Positions 50,363 to 61,944 of a DNA stretch of 64,000 nt are shown in pieces; positions within the stretch are counted from its first letter, which is position 1; each line of letters starts with the position of its first letter. The DNA is taken from positions 5,160,046-5,224,045 of the forward strand of contig NW_024881300.1 in the NCBI RefSeq assembly GCF_018691265.1, given 5' to 3'. The stretch comes from Tyto alba. Taxonomy: Eukaryota > Chordata > Aves > Strigiformes > Tytonidae. A program made the translations under genes and the position numbers. The notes below the pieces were generated by a model, which saw only the letters and a program-made list of their open reading frames with translations, was not told the DNA's origin and made no database searches.

Positions 50363-52611
50363 ATAAAGGAGAAGAATGTCTCAGGAGAAATTGCACTTTT
50401 GGGGGAGTTTGTTTTTTGTTTTGTTTAAAGTGTCAACAGCATAGTTTATTTAGCTGCCTTTTAGACAGTAATCTTATTAGCAAAATTGGCAGGATTAAGA
50501 GGCTATTAAACAAAATCTGTGTGTTTTCACATCGGTTAAAATCTGTACCATATTCCCTTGCAATACAACAATTCTGTTGTGCAGTAACTGGATTTTAATG
50601 TAACCAAGTCACTTAAGATGGCATTCAAATACTTTTATTAAATTATTTGCCTGCTTTAGACAGGTAGATTGGAAGTTAAAAATGCAGAGGCTTTTCTGAC
50701 TTTGAAAGATTATTTTGTAGGATTTCTTGCAGTTTTGCTTCACCAATCAAACTACATTTGTTTACCAAGCAACACACAGTCAGTGTTAATTTTATGGACG
50801 TTCTTGGGTTCAGAATGAAGCCATCTGTCCCCAAGGTGGCCGGGGTAAGCAGTCTGTCCGTCACGTTGGTGTGCTCCAGCCGGTGGGGACAATGGGTGTC
50901 AACGAAGTTTCGTTGCTTTGTTTTCTTATTGCAGGCAGGAAACCCACCACAGCAGTTCTGTCCCTCCACTTTCTGTGTCTTATCACTTTCAGATACACAT
51001 TTTTACCATGAAAAAGCTAGTAATCAATAAGACTTACTTTTTCTGTATGTGGAAAGCTCAGTGCTCTTAATGAAAAAACTTTATTGAAACCCAAGAAATT
51101 AAAAGCTGGCAGCAACAAGGTACTTTAACAGAGCAGACAGCTTTAAAAAAAACATTGTTTGCTTTATTCCCTTAAAAATAAACAAAAAGAAATGTCCCTA
51201 AGGAAGAAACAGTGTCTCTAATAATGTCATTTACTTATTTGATAGAAAGGTTTCTGTTATTAACAGAATAAATAACCTGTTTGCTCAGAATTCATTCATG
51301 AACAAAACAGTATCCCCAGCTTCTGAATATTAGCATTTCTGACAGTGACTTTCTTTTTAACTTTTGTTAAAATTAAAATACAAAGCTTTATAGATAGCTG
51401 CTGCTATGTTTATACTAGAGATTCATTTACTTTGACAGCTGATGTGTTTGTAATAGTGGTAGAATGGCTTCAGTACTCGGCCCTGCTCCTCTGATATAAG
51501 CAGGTGACTCCTAACATTTATTGATGGGTTTGGGAGGATGGTTTGCTAGAAGTTGTTGAATTGTTGCAAAGTAGATTCTCAGGTCTTCTGACGTTTTGTA
51601 TTGAGTGCTTTGATCTTTGTTCTGCAGATGTAGAAATAACATCACCTACAATCTGTAGGTGTTCTTTGCTCCTTTTCAGCTAATTGTTTTGTGCATCTGA
51701 CAAGATGCAAATTTACCCAGATCTGTCTACAAAAAGGCTTCTCTCCTGCCTGATCTCTTTGCAGAGAGTCAAACAATGTTATTTTTACCCACTTCTAAAA
51801 ATTGATTCTGAGCATATCTTTTCACATGCCTGCTTGCCTTCCCCACTCCCAGATGTCACCAGCTCCCTGCCTGTGTTACAACATCCATCCTGACTGGCTC
51901 GCGGGACTGAACTGGGAAGAACAGCTCAAGATGGAAAACAGCATTCCAAAGTAGGGAAGTCCCCTGTCTGTACTACAGACACTGAGTGTCACATACTGAT
52001 TATCCACTTCTTACGCCGTGATTTACATGCTGATGGGCACAGCCTTTTAATTACACAGGCATACTCACTCTACATTTTAAACTAGACAGCCTGGGCCTTA
52101 GTAGCAGAGCAGCCGCAGTGGTCTGGAAGCTGGAGAAATACGGAGCTGGTCAACTTGAGGTGAGTTCTGCGATACCGTTACGCTTATCTGAAATAGCTAA
52201 TTTTAAAAAGTGCCAACATCCCCCTACTAGACCATGTACTTGGCGAGTGTTGAAATTACCAAAACAAGGACATCGGATGCTTCCTTACACATGGACCTAA
52301 GACGTGAATAGCTTCTCAGCCTTCTCGAGTTTTATTTTACCTTTTTATAAGTGCCCTGGTACATTTATATAACACTCTTATTTGTGAGAAGAATGTTTCT
52401 GAATCCTCAGGTGAATCAGAACATCTCATCACTTTTATATCCAAATTTAATTTAATTGCATTTCTTAGGTTTTTTTGAAGATGTTGGATCCTTTTCAGCA
52501 ATCCTCTCACATAACGCTGCTAAATTTTCACTCGAAATTTATGTGGAAAATGCTTGAATAAGGAGTGCTGTGAAGATTCAGTTCTCATCCTTCTATGTCA
52601 TTAACAGTTAT
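50363..52611. other. Non-coding DNA, no gene recognised
   Basis: A G|GTAAGC donor-like site at about 50845 and a polypyrimidine TTATTGCAG acceptor-like site ending at 50934 lie 90 bases apart inside a 90-codon frame (50758-51030). Without any protein similarity this is not called as a gene. The rest is AT-rich unique sequence. Confidence 0.45.
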
Positions 52612-52680
52612 TAACTTGATTTCCAAAAGTGCTGAGCACCTAAAGCTCTTAGGAGAGATTAGCCCAGGAACTGCTGATAC
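52612..52680. mobile_element. Possible ancient repeat fragment, GTGCTGAGCACCT type
   Basis: The words TTTCCAAAAGTGCTGAGCAC and AGCTCTTAGGAGAG resemble another old sauropsid repeat wording in which a GTGCTGAGCACC palindrome is followed by an AGCTCCCA-like segment. It is short and therefore uncertain. Confidence 0.33.
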
Positions 52681-55600
52681 TAAATTCCTCCTCTGGAGAG
52701 TAAGCAATACCTCAAAGTCATTGAGAGGGGCTGGCTGTAAGGAAAGCCACTTCCACACTATGCTTCCCTTCCAAGCTGTTCAGTGGCATGAGGAGGAGAG
52801 ATATAAGGACTGTCAGCAGACCAGGTGTGATTTATTGCACATTGGGAAACCTGCAAAGGGGCTGTCACTCAGGCAGGGTGGCTCTGATATCACGGATGGT
52901 ACTGCATGCTTCCATGCACACCATTTGGAGCTTGGTGGCTCCTCATCCGGTATTCACAGTAGATCATCGCAGAGCACGATACTTAAGGGTTAGCTTGTCT
53001 CTTTTCCTTTAAAAATAGGAAATACAAAACCCTGATTTGACACTGAGGAGAAATATCCCAGAATATAGGAAGTTTTCAAATGTGTAGTATTTGCTGTTGG
53101 TAAGTTCTTCATTAGATATAAATTTTAAAACTACTGAGTTTGGATGTTTAATAATGGACATTGGTGCTTACAGCCAGTAGCCTGTGAAAGATTCACAACC
53201 CTTTTTCTGGAGGCTTGCTGATATAGCAAGACTGGTGTTACTGGAGGAATCCTGGTCCTGGTGAAATAAATGAATAAAATTCAGACTGGCTTCATTTAGA
53301 TCACAAAATTCACCTTGAATTCAGCAGTGACAGAAGTTTAGTGTATATCATGGACTAGCTAAAATAGAAAAGGCAACCCATTTTATTTTATTCAACTTTC
53401 AAATTCTGCGCTCAATTTCTGTGCTTTTTTGTTGCTTGCTGTCATTGTTATATATTTTGTTAGTAATGAATTGGATCCATAAATAATTATACCCCAAATT
53501 AAGTTCACTTCCAAATGGTTTTAATATAACTTTCATGAGAAATGAAATTTTCATAAGCTTGTTATAATGTAAAATATGTTCACATAAATAAGCATGAGCA
53601 TATGTACTCATATGTATGTCTGTGCATATATATGCATCAAAATATGTAGTGAATCTAGATATATTAGTTTTTTTTTCTTAGAAAAGAATGTCACAATATA
53701 TTCAAGATGCAGTAATGTATTACTTTTCTTATTGCTTTAAAAAGCCTTGAATTCTGGTAGAATATGGTTTAGCGGGTCAAACATCCCCTTTCCTCTCATT
53801 TATCAGCCTTTTGATCTTGTGTCAGTTCTAAATGTTGGCATGCTTAGGCCGTAACAGTGCGCTGCAAGATCACAAAAAGGCATAGTTATATCTTTAAAAA
53901 CTTATGGGCATCCTGGTGCTACATCCCAGCATAGCTTAGCAGATGTGGTATTGAGTTCCCCCAAGTCTTCACTACCCCTTTGTCTATTATTTTTTTTATA
54001 GTTTTGTTCTGCATTCCTTCCACTCAACCTCAAGTAGATGGAAGCCTGTTAGTTTATTACTTACATATGTCTGCACCCTTTTACCTCAGCAGGGAAAGAC
54101 AAAATATTGAGGAGTACTGTAGGTTTGGGATGGTCAACTAATCCTTCCCCACCTTGAACTAATCGCCAGGCTGATGTGTTATTGTGCTGAGCTCTGTTCT
54201 TCAGTGCATTGCCAGTGGGGTTTCAATTTGTAGAAGCATAAACAGATACTAAAGTAAAAAGAATGGTGCAGTGATTTGTTAGCAGAGTTCAGATCAAATT
54301 ATCACAGTGGTCCCCTGCTGACAGTCCTAACAATTACCTCCTTTTTCTTGGTCTTTCAAATGTTTTCTGTTTCACTTACATCTTGGTAAATAGTGTGTTT
54401 CTCACAGTGTTTTAGTTATTTACCTACAAAAGGGAAAGAAATTGAACCTCCAGCTTTCGTTCAAATGTCTGAATTTCTATATATTTTTGTCCCAACTTAG
54501 ATGTGTTTATCAGTTTGTGGGGGGGTTTTGTGGTTGGCTTTTTGTTTTTTTGTTTGTTTTTTTTTTTTAAATGTGTATCAGCAAGGTAACTAAAAATGGT
54601 TTCAGCTTTCTAGTGCGTAACTGCTTTTATAAATTTTTTTACCCCTTTTATAGCTTTGATCTTGACAGTACAGATCTTACTGACATTTTAAAACTTTTGA
54701 GAAGAGAGGCTACTAAATAGGAAATTAATAGAACGTTGTATGCATTAAGCCAATATTAGAGTTAAAAGCATTCTAGTCCTATTTTGAAATCAAACTGCAT
54801 GTGTCAGTAGATATTATTCCCTTTTTGCGGAATATAGTGAGTTGATGTTCTGTACAAGTTGTCTAGAATTAACTTCAACATTTGTTTCCACTCTTATTCT
54901 TCTCTTCCCTATTTTCAACTCTCGACTTTCACTCTTGCATAGTAACATTTGTCTGCTTCTTACAATTCTAGTGGGACTGATTTATCATCATTTGCTAACG
55001 TATCTGTCTCAAAATCTGAGCTTTGATCAGCTTGTATTTTATAACTTACATCTGTTCTATGTTTAACCTTTTGTAATGCTGTTTCTCAAAAATATTATCT
55101 AGTATAACAAAAGAATCGTGTTAGTCTAAGAGTTCTGTTAAAGAAAAAAAAAAAAGGAAATTCTACATACCTGTCTATTTTGCTGTATTTTTGTTACTGT
55201 TTCATAGTCTCTTTTTCATTAAATCTATAAATCTGTCACACTAACTTTTTCCTGTGATTTCTGCTGAACTATAAACTCCATCTTCCTGTTCCTGCTCTAT
55301 CCCTTTTTTCTGACAAATACAGCTTGTTGAGCTTCACAGCATCCCCACCAGCAGCATCGCTGCTCTGGCCCATTTGCTGCTGCAGGATCTAGCTCCGGCT
55401 TCCATAAAAGTAAAAGCAGTGATTAAAAGTACTCCAACAGTGGGCTGCAGGGGACAGCAGGAAGCTTCTTGGTTTTGAATTAAACAGGACTAAAAATGCC
55501 GTCTGGTACTAACTCACTGACATTAATCCTCCCACAAAGATGAGTCCTTGAAATGAGACAGATAGATAGTAGGTTTGGTGAAGCACTGAGACAGATCTGT

Positions 55601-56258
55601 GTATTCTGTTGCTACCTAATTTGTCTTTGAGAAAGGAGGCTTCATTTAAAAGGCCTTACCTCCAGACTGACTCTGTCTTAGGTTGGACTAACACTGGGAC
55701 ACGAGTGAGAGATGTGTGAATAAGACCAAAACCAAGGCCTTTAGAAAGTTGTCAGCTGTTTCCCAGGTTATAAATAAATTAACCTTGCCTGGCACTGATC
55801 AGGCTATTAACACTGATGAAATAATAAAACATTTCTGCTCAGGGTTTTTTTTCTTTTCCTATTTTTCCTTCCTCAGATGTAAGGGGGTAAATCAGCCCCT
55901 CTCTGTTATGCTTTTAAGGGAAACGTGGCCATTGTATAAGGGCCACCAGCAAGGTAACCCTGCCCCATGGTCCTCGGGGAGAAATGCAGTTGACGACAGA
56001 AGGCCCTGTGTCTTGTTCTCTGCACTGATGTGACCACACCAGTTGCCTGAGAACAGCCTCAGCTGTTCCCCAGTGTCTAAGAAGCTTTTGAAGTCCTTTT
56101 AGCTAAGTCCACAGCCACAGACAGTAAATGCATGAACTGCCTGATCCTGACTGTATTGGTGTCTGGATGAATCTGGCCTGAGAACTCATCAGAGAAGAAA
56201 TACCCACAAAAATCTAAATATTTCCAACTCACATGTCTTTCCAACGCAGCAGACACTT
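52681..56258. other. Non-coding DNA with a T/G tract
   Basis: No supportable exon. Frames reach 132 codons (from 52595, ending 52993, plus), overlapping a shorter one in another phase and without motifs. A T/G tract lies at 54513-54568 and an A run at about 55144-55155. The block 53580-53650 has alternating CATATG/TATGCA words. Confidence 0.45.
54513..54568. repeat. T/G low-complexity tract
   Basis: The plus strand is nearly pure T and G, starting with a run of G near 54519-54525 and ending with a T run. It has the same polarity as the other T/G tracts in the window. Confidence 0.85.
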
Positions 56259-56368
56259 TTAATACAAATGGAAGTTTTATTGGCATAGGGGCTGAATTCA
56301 GTCTTGGCATAAATGGATTCAGGAAGAGCTATACTGGCTTGTAACAGAGCAAATTTTGGCTTCAGGAG
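56259..56368. mobile_element. Ancient sauropsid repeat fragment
   Basis: Words in order are GGCATAGGGGCTGAATTCAG, a TTGGCATAAATGGATTCAG segment, GAGCTATACTGGCTTGTAAC, and AGAGCAAATTTTGGCTTC. They match a remembered bird/turtle repeat wording that includes a GGGCTGAATTCAG segment, GCATAAATGG and a CAGAGCTGAATTTGGCC-like end. Family name unknown to me. Confidence 0.5.
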
Positions 56369-57880
56369 TGGAGACATAAAGCACTGAGAAGGTGTGTATT
56401 TTGAGCCAGCAAGGCCATTACAAAAGGCAGAAGGATAACCGGCGTGGCATCAATTCCTTCAAAAAGATTATGAGCTATGAAAAAGATTAGTTACTTTTGC
56501 TGCAAATAGCTTGGAAAACTTGGGCAGATACGTTAAGTGTATCGAATGGAACAGTGACAGCAAATACACCTGTGTAGTGATTAGAAACAGCAAACCAAAG
56601 CATAGCCTTTCAGGTAGGAAGTAGCTTACAGTATATTCAATGTATTTGGAGTATGTTTGGATGAAAGGAGAAAAGTAGGATGATAGTCAATAAGAAGAGC
56701 GGTTAATGAATGAAAGGTGGTGGTAGATCTAGAATAGAAGAGTAACATTTGCTGCTCTTTGTCACTCGAGCCACTTCTCAAGAAATGTATGCAACATTGT
56801 CCCCGACTATAATTAGGGAGATGAAGTGGCAAACCCAGGAACTGAATTTACTTTTTCTGGATCCCTTCTAGTATTGTAAATAGAAGACTATAGAGATGGC
56901 AGTTGACTGTTCTCCTATATGCAGATCTCTCAGGTAAAAATCTATGTAGTAGATATTAATCCTATTTCATTTTTTGTCCTGGGAACTTGCAAGATTCTGA
57001 TCTGCATGATTTAATCTCAGAAACCATCCACTGTTGCCAAAATGTTAAAATTTGTATAGGTATTTTTTTTTAATGGAGTACTTGTTTGCTTCTATATTGT
57101 CTTTCTAAGATGTAAATATTGAGATAATTTATGCCAGGTAGAACAGAAACACACTATTTTTCATTCTCAATTTGGCATTTAATGATGTTGAACATTTTAC
57201 CTTATCTCTAGTAAGTTGCCTGGGACAAAAAATGTTTTGGTTTCGATGTGCACCAGCCATAGACAGACCAGAACTGGACATACCTCTACAACAAGTGCAG
57301 TTGATTTGTGGGTTTCACATCGATTTTTATTTTGGTAGTATACCTGCATATATAACTCCTTTGATGAAGGCAACAGAAAAGTACTGGCTAAAAGTTACAG
57401 AATATTTTTTTTTTCCTCAAAGGAGTTCACAAAATGTTTATCTTTGAAAAAAGCAGAAGCCTATTGAAGATAAAAAACATAAACAAGTGTAAGGTACTTC
57501 TTAAAGTCTTTGACAAAGGTCGCAGGTGTAGGGAGGTCAAAATGATATCTTGTTCTTCTAAATATTTCAACAGATATACAGACTTTTGATTGCATTATCT
57601 ATTAAAAAATTGCTTTGAACCTTCCGCCAATGCAGACCACTTGTGCTTTCTCAAACCAACAAAGGTTCGGTCAGCAGATAAGAATTTCTGACTGTGGAAG
57701 GGCAGCTGCTTTCCTTTCATCTTTCTTCTGGTGTGTATATGAAATGTTTGCTTAGCCTGGCCCTGCTATCATGAGGACTTTTTTTTTTCCTTAATCCTCC
57801 CTCTAATTTGAATCCTACACCCAGTCTGCAAATAAGACATGAAGAAAATTTAGATTTCGGCAGTGCAGTGTAATCCTGCT
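56369..57880. other. Non-coding DNA, no gene recognised
   Basis: No exon. A 91-codon plus frame at 57172-57447 ends in a T-rich stretch and has no motif. T runs lie at about 57062-57071 and 57780-57788. Confidence 0.5.
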
Positions 57881-57998
57881 GGATGCTGAGTACTTCAGCC
57901 CCAGTTCAGCACAATACCTAGCCTTATCTAACTATACATATGCTTATCTGTAAGCCTAAACTTAAGCGTATGATTAAATGCTGTGATTGATTAGGACT
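57881..57998. mobile_element. Ancient sauropsid repeat, CACTTAAG type
   Basis: Contains CTGAGTACTTCAGCCCCAGT, TCAGCACAATACCTAG, CCTAAACTTAAGCGTATGAT and TGATTAGGACTAA in that order. It corresponds, with many changes, to the repeat at 50261-50362. A distant copy. Confidence 0.45.
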
Positions 57999-58551
57999 AA
58001 TGATCCTCACTGAAGTACTAAGCCCTGTGAGAGAAGTTTGTTTTACAGGCAATTTTGCTGTTGTTGTTCTTCTATTGTTACTTCCCAACAGAGGAGGTAA
58101 TTAAGAAAGTGTTTGTTTTAAGAGCACCAGAGCAATTTCTGTGATTTTTTTTATCTGATTCTTGAAAATTCACTTGTGACCAGTCTTGTGTTTATTAGTC
58201 TTTTATTACATATTTTTCTTCAAAAGCAAACATGATCTCTGGAAATTGTGCCATTGATATCCAGGTGTGTCGTTTTCCTTCTCAAGAAGCCTAATCTATG
58301 TGCGACATTAATGAGAAAAATATTAAGACAAAATGCGTAAAATTGCTTTCTAGAAAGGTTCAATCTATATGTAAATGTAGAGTTGAATACAAGAGAACTG
58401 GCTAACAGTATCCTGAAGGAAAGATGGTATTCACGTAGAATGGATCATTATATATGTATGCTTTCAGATGCTGCCTACTTTAACATAATATGGGTTCCTA
58501 ATGAGAAAAATTTGTGTTTTGTTTTACTTCCTTCTTGCTGTCTCTCAGCCT

Positions 58552-58570
58552 GTCTCTCTCTCTCTTTTTT
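58552..58570. repeat. (TC)n plus T-run microsatellite
   Basis: Alternating TC units run into a T stretch. Purely pyrimidine on the plus strand. Confidence 0.85.
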
Positions 58571-59345
58571 TCATTTTAGCCAGCTAAGACTGGTGGAGTG
58601 AGTAGTATCATGAAAACAGGAAGGAAGTTTGAGCTGGAGGTTGCTGATTTTTGTTTGACACCTGCAAAGGATGAATGTAAGGCAGTAACAGGTCAACTAA
58701 TGATTTATGAGATTTTGACTTCCATAGATGTTTAATATGGCTCTCTTGTCTGCATGCCATATTGCTTGAAACAGTGTGGAAATCGAAACTCAAATAGTAT
58801 GTTTGAACAGGGAAAAAGGTGTCTCTCCTGCGGTATCGGCAAGTGTTGCCTTTTCGTACGAGCTTCCCCAGACAGACTCTGGGCAGGAAACTATGAAGTT
58901 CTTCTGTCTGTGTCTTGGAATAAGACAGTGCACTGGTAGGTGCTTTCAGCACTGATTTCTGAATACCCAGTTCAGTAACATCAAACTAGGAGACAGGAAT
59001 GAAGGATAACAACTCCTCCCATTTTATCCATGAGGAGTGAATTCTTCTGGATGGGTCTGTTATGAGCAAAGTGTCTCGTTGTCCTGCCTGTGTCATCCTA
59101 ACCACTACAGAAAAGCTTTTGAGGGACTTTACAAAGAAAGGAGTGGAGGGAGTTTGAAGACATGTGAAGGACAAGGCAGCAATCAAACCTTGCATTTTCT
59201 GAGGGCCGAGGGGATCTATTGCCCCTAGCAGGATTCCATTAAGTTTTCTTAGCATTAAACTGCAAGTATTTTAAGCTACTGCACTCTGGAAGAGGAGCCA
59301 TGTGCTTTCATGATACTCAAACTTTGATCCTAAGTTGCTGTAAAG
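58571..59345. other. Non-coding DNA, no gene recognised
   Basis: Frames up to 114 codons on the minus strand (58608-58952) overlap a plus frame and have no recognisable motif. No repeat family was recognised. Confidence 0.5.
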
Positions 59346-59580
59346 CTCCAGTTCAGCAAAATGCTTGTGTGTGCTTGATTTTAAATACATGAATACTTAC
59401 AGTGACAGAATGGTCAAGAGCAGCATGAAGTCTACTTTGCTTCACAGCTAAGCCAGTATATAACTTATGAGTATGGTGTATTATCAGTCTAGTGCACCTA
59501 TTTCTATACAAGCCTGCCTTGGAAATGCACTCCCTAGAGTTGGTGGGATTTAAGTGCATACTTAATTTAGGAAAAGCAGG
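59346..59580. mobile_element. Ancient sauropsid repeat, CACTTAAG type, both arms
   Basis: The left part has TCCAGTTCAGCAAAATGCTT and TTGATTTTAAATACATGAAT; the right part has GATTTAAGTGCATACTTAAT followed by a GGAAAAGCAGGGG end. Together these look like the two arms of the palindromic repeat also seen at 50.3 and 57.9 kb, with a diverged centre between about 59400 and 59540. Confidence 0.48.
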
Positions 59581-59755
59581 GGAAGAGTGCATATGCTTGA
59601 TTTATATGCAGTTTATCTTCTGGAAGCCTAAATAACTTCTCACATCCTGATTCAAATTCTTAGGCTGTTTAAATGTTTTTCCCCCAAGACTTAAAGAGTT
59701 TTTCTGGAAACACTGTGTTGTTTCTTTCATAAAGCCATTATAATGTGCCTTTCAG

Positions 59756-59800
59756 GTTTTTTTTTGCTTGTTTGTTTGTTTTGTTTTTGTTTTTTTTTTT
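59756..59800. repeat. T/G low-complexity tract
   Basis: Nearly pure T/G plus strand with TTTG units and a terminal T run. Confidence 0.85.
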
Positions 59801-60293
59801 AACATCTGTGCATTTAATGAATAATGGCTGAGGTCTTCTTTCCTCATCTTTTATTGATTGCAGACTTTTTGTGTGCCTTGTGTAGGACTACAAGTTTTTG
59901 CTCTAATGCCTTGCATATGAAAGTCTATGTGTGGTTATTTTACAGATTTGTGTAAATAATGAAATCTGAGCTATTTTTTTCAATATTGAAAATTTGTATT
60001 ATTTAAAGACAAAATCACTAGCTTGGCATTCAGGGGGAATTAAGGTCATCCTGCATCCATGTTCTGTTTGCTGGTGAGTCTGACATCTGAGGATTACAAC
60101 CTCTGTGATAGCCAGGCCTGGATTTTTTCACAGGGGTAAATTTCAAATAATAGTCCTGATCTGGTACCAGTGGAATCAACAATAGTTTTGTAATCTACTT
60201 CAACCTATGCAGAATAACCAATGATTGAAAAGTATAAATTAGGAAACCCAAATATTTTAGAATTAAGTCTCCACAGAACAACAGTATTTCACT
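59801..60293. other. Non-coding DNA, possible old repeat at 60139-60195
   Basis: The segment AATAGTCCTGATCTGG followed by GGAATCAACAATAGTTTTG near 60149-60192 resembles old sauropsid repeat wording in which TCCTGAT... is followed by ...CAATGG(G)AGTTTTG. The match is weak. Nothing else is recognised. Confidence 0.35.
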
Positions 60294-60353
60294 GGGGTTT
60301 TTTTCTAGTTTGTTTTTGGGTTTGGGTTTTGAGGTTTTTTGGGCTTTTTTTTT
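60294..60353. repeat. T/G low-complexity tract with short G runs
   Basis: T/G-dominated plus strand with five short G runs separated by T runs. It is a weak G-quadruplex candidate. Confidence 0.82.
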
Positions 60354-60899
60354 CCATGATCCGTTGCTACCAGTAAGCTTTCTCTATAAGGAAGATAAAA
60401 GGTCTGCCATGGCTTTCTTCACTTATTCTCCTTAACACTGAATTTGTCATAGAAGAATAATTCTTTTCATCTTAGCTTTATTTGTGGTCAAGGCTATCAT
60501 CGACGATACAGCGTGGCTACTATCTGACATGCCAGAGGATTCTGTTGTTTTAGTGTCAACAGCCACTGTAAGCCCTTACAACCTGATTTCCTGTATTACA
60601 CAGGTCACAGAATTTGATGAGGGTCACACGAGGACCCCCTAATAGCTCTATGTAGACAGGAGCAAAATACGAAAGGGAATAATTATCATCAAGAGTATTA
60701 GTCAACAGCATGTTGAGATCATGCTATTGTTTTGATCATTTAACGCATGGTTGTACCAGCAGGCCTTAGTTCCAACGATGGCAAACCTCTAGGAAATGGA
60801 CTGGATGGGGGTTTTGCCTTTCAAGTGTTTGTAGCTCTCTTTATCAATCCCACCCACATGGTGGAACATGGTCCATATCAATCATGATGGGAAAACATG
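60354..60899. other. Non-coding DNA, no gene recognised
   Basis: Unique-looking sequence without an exon or recognised repeat. Confidence 0.5.
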
Positions 60900-61340
60900 A
60901 AATGCTGTCATTTTTGCATTTAGACTTGTTGCATTCACTCACCAAGTCATGCATGCGCTCCTCAAGCATTCATGCTTGAAATACGTTTAATTCCTTTATT
61001 CACAAGACCACATTTTGTTACTTTGACAACATTTTAGTTGCTGAGATGCATTTTGATTGTGCTGATCAAAGAGTCATCGAGCATTGATAGTTCATATTGG
61101 CTGTGTTTCTGTCTGACGTATTTCGCTCTATGTCATGTCTAACCCTTTGTGATGATTAAACATTCATTCACATCAACTGGGATGCCTGAGAGTCTTACAT
61201 CATAAAGCATTTTATTCAGTGCAAATTAGGATTCAGTATGCTCCTCTGTGGGGGATTTTCCCACTAATGACATATGTAAATAGCACTCATTCATTCTAAT
61301 ATTAAGGGGAAACGTACAGAAGCATGCAGATCTCCTAATG
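60900..61340. promoter_or_regulatory. Candidate conserved non-coding element
   Basis: AT-rich, even-complexity block with several transcription-factor-type words: TGCTGATCAAAGAGTC near 61058 (TCF/LEF core ATCAAAG), GATGATTAAACATTCATTC near 61151, CACTAATGACATATG near 61261, and a palindromic CAAGCATTCATGCTTG at about 60963-60978. No frame or repeat is recognised. Regulatory function is inferred from texture. Confidence 0.3.
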
Positions 61341-61944
61341 AATCTGTGTTATACCTCAGATGAAAGGAAAACAATGTGTTTTTCAGATGTTAATTTTGTT
61401 ATCTGCACATACTGTGTTCCCCTCTACTCTCTCAAAGTTGAGATACACAGAATCAGATTTATAGAGCCTTTATGTTCACAAAGACGGTTTGTCAGAGAGG
61501 TACCCATGCATGCACACTTTCCGTAACAATATGGAATCCCTTCCTTCCATGAAGAATAGGAAGAAATACAGCCATATTATTCAAATGTGAACCCTTATAA
61601 ATTGGGGCCTTCTTTGTGTGTGTGTCAGACTTCTTTCCCTGTTTGTCCTATAGCAGCATAACACAGTTTTAGCTAACAAAGGCCGATAGTTTCTGTCATT
61701 TTGTTATACTTGTGTCTTTATGGCAGCATGCCCATACCTAACGTAAAAGGTACTCTTCCTTAAGTTGATAGCCCTTGTCATCTACTCTGCCACGTTTTCT
61801 ATTTATTTAGTAATGTTAACTTGCTTGGTTTTCAGAGACCCACAGCAAAAATATTTGAGTCTTAACATTTAATGAATGAGGAGTTTTGTTAATTTTCTTT
61901 GGCCTTTCATTCCTGAAGGTCTTTCTTTAGTTTTCTTCTTTCCC
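61341..61944. other. Non-coding DNA upstream of the CpG island
   Basis: No exon recognised. A short (TG)n occurs at about 61614-61625. Sequence becomes pyrimidine-rich at 61915-61945, just before the island. Confidence 0.5.

Noticed and set aside
50758..51030. Possible small gene with a 90-base intron (donor near 50845, acceptor at 50934)
   Set aside because: Good-looking splice sites occur by chance at this frequency, and neither the frame nor the spliced product resembles a known protein.
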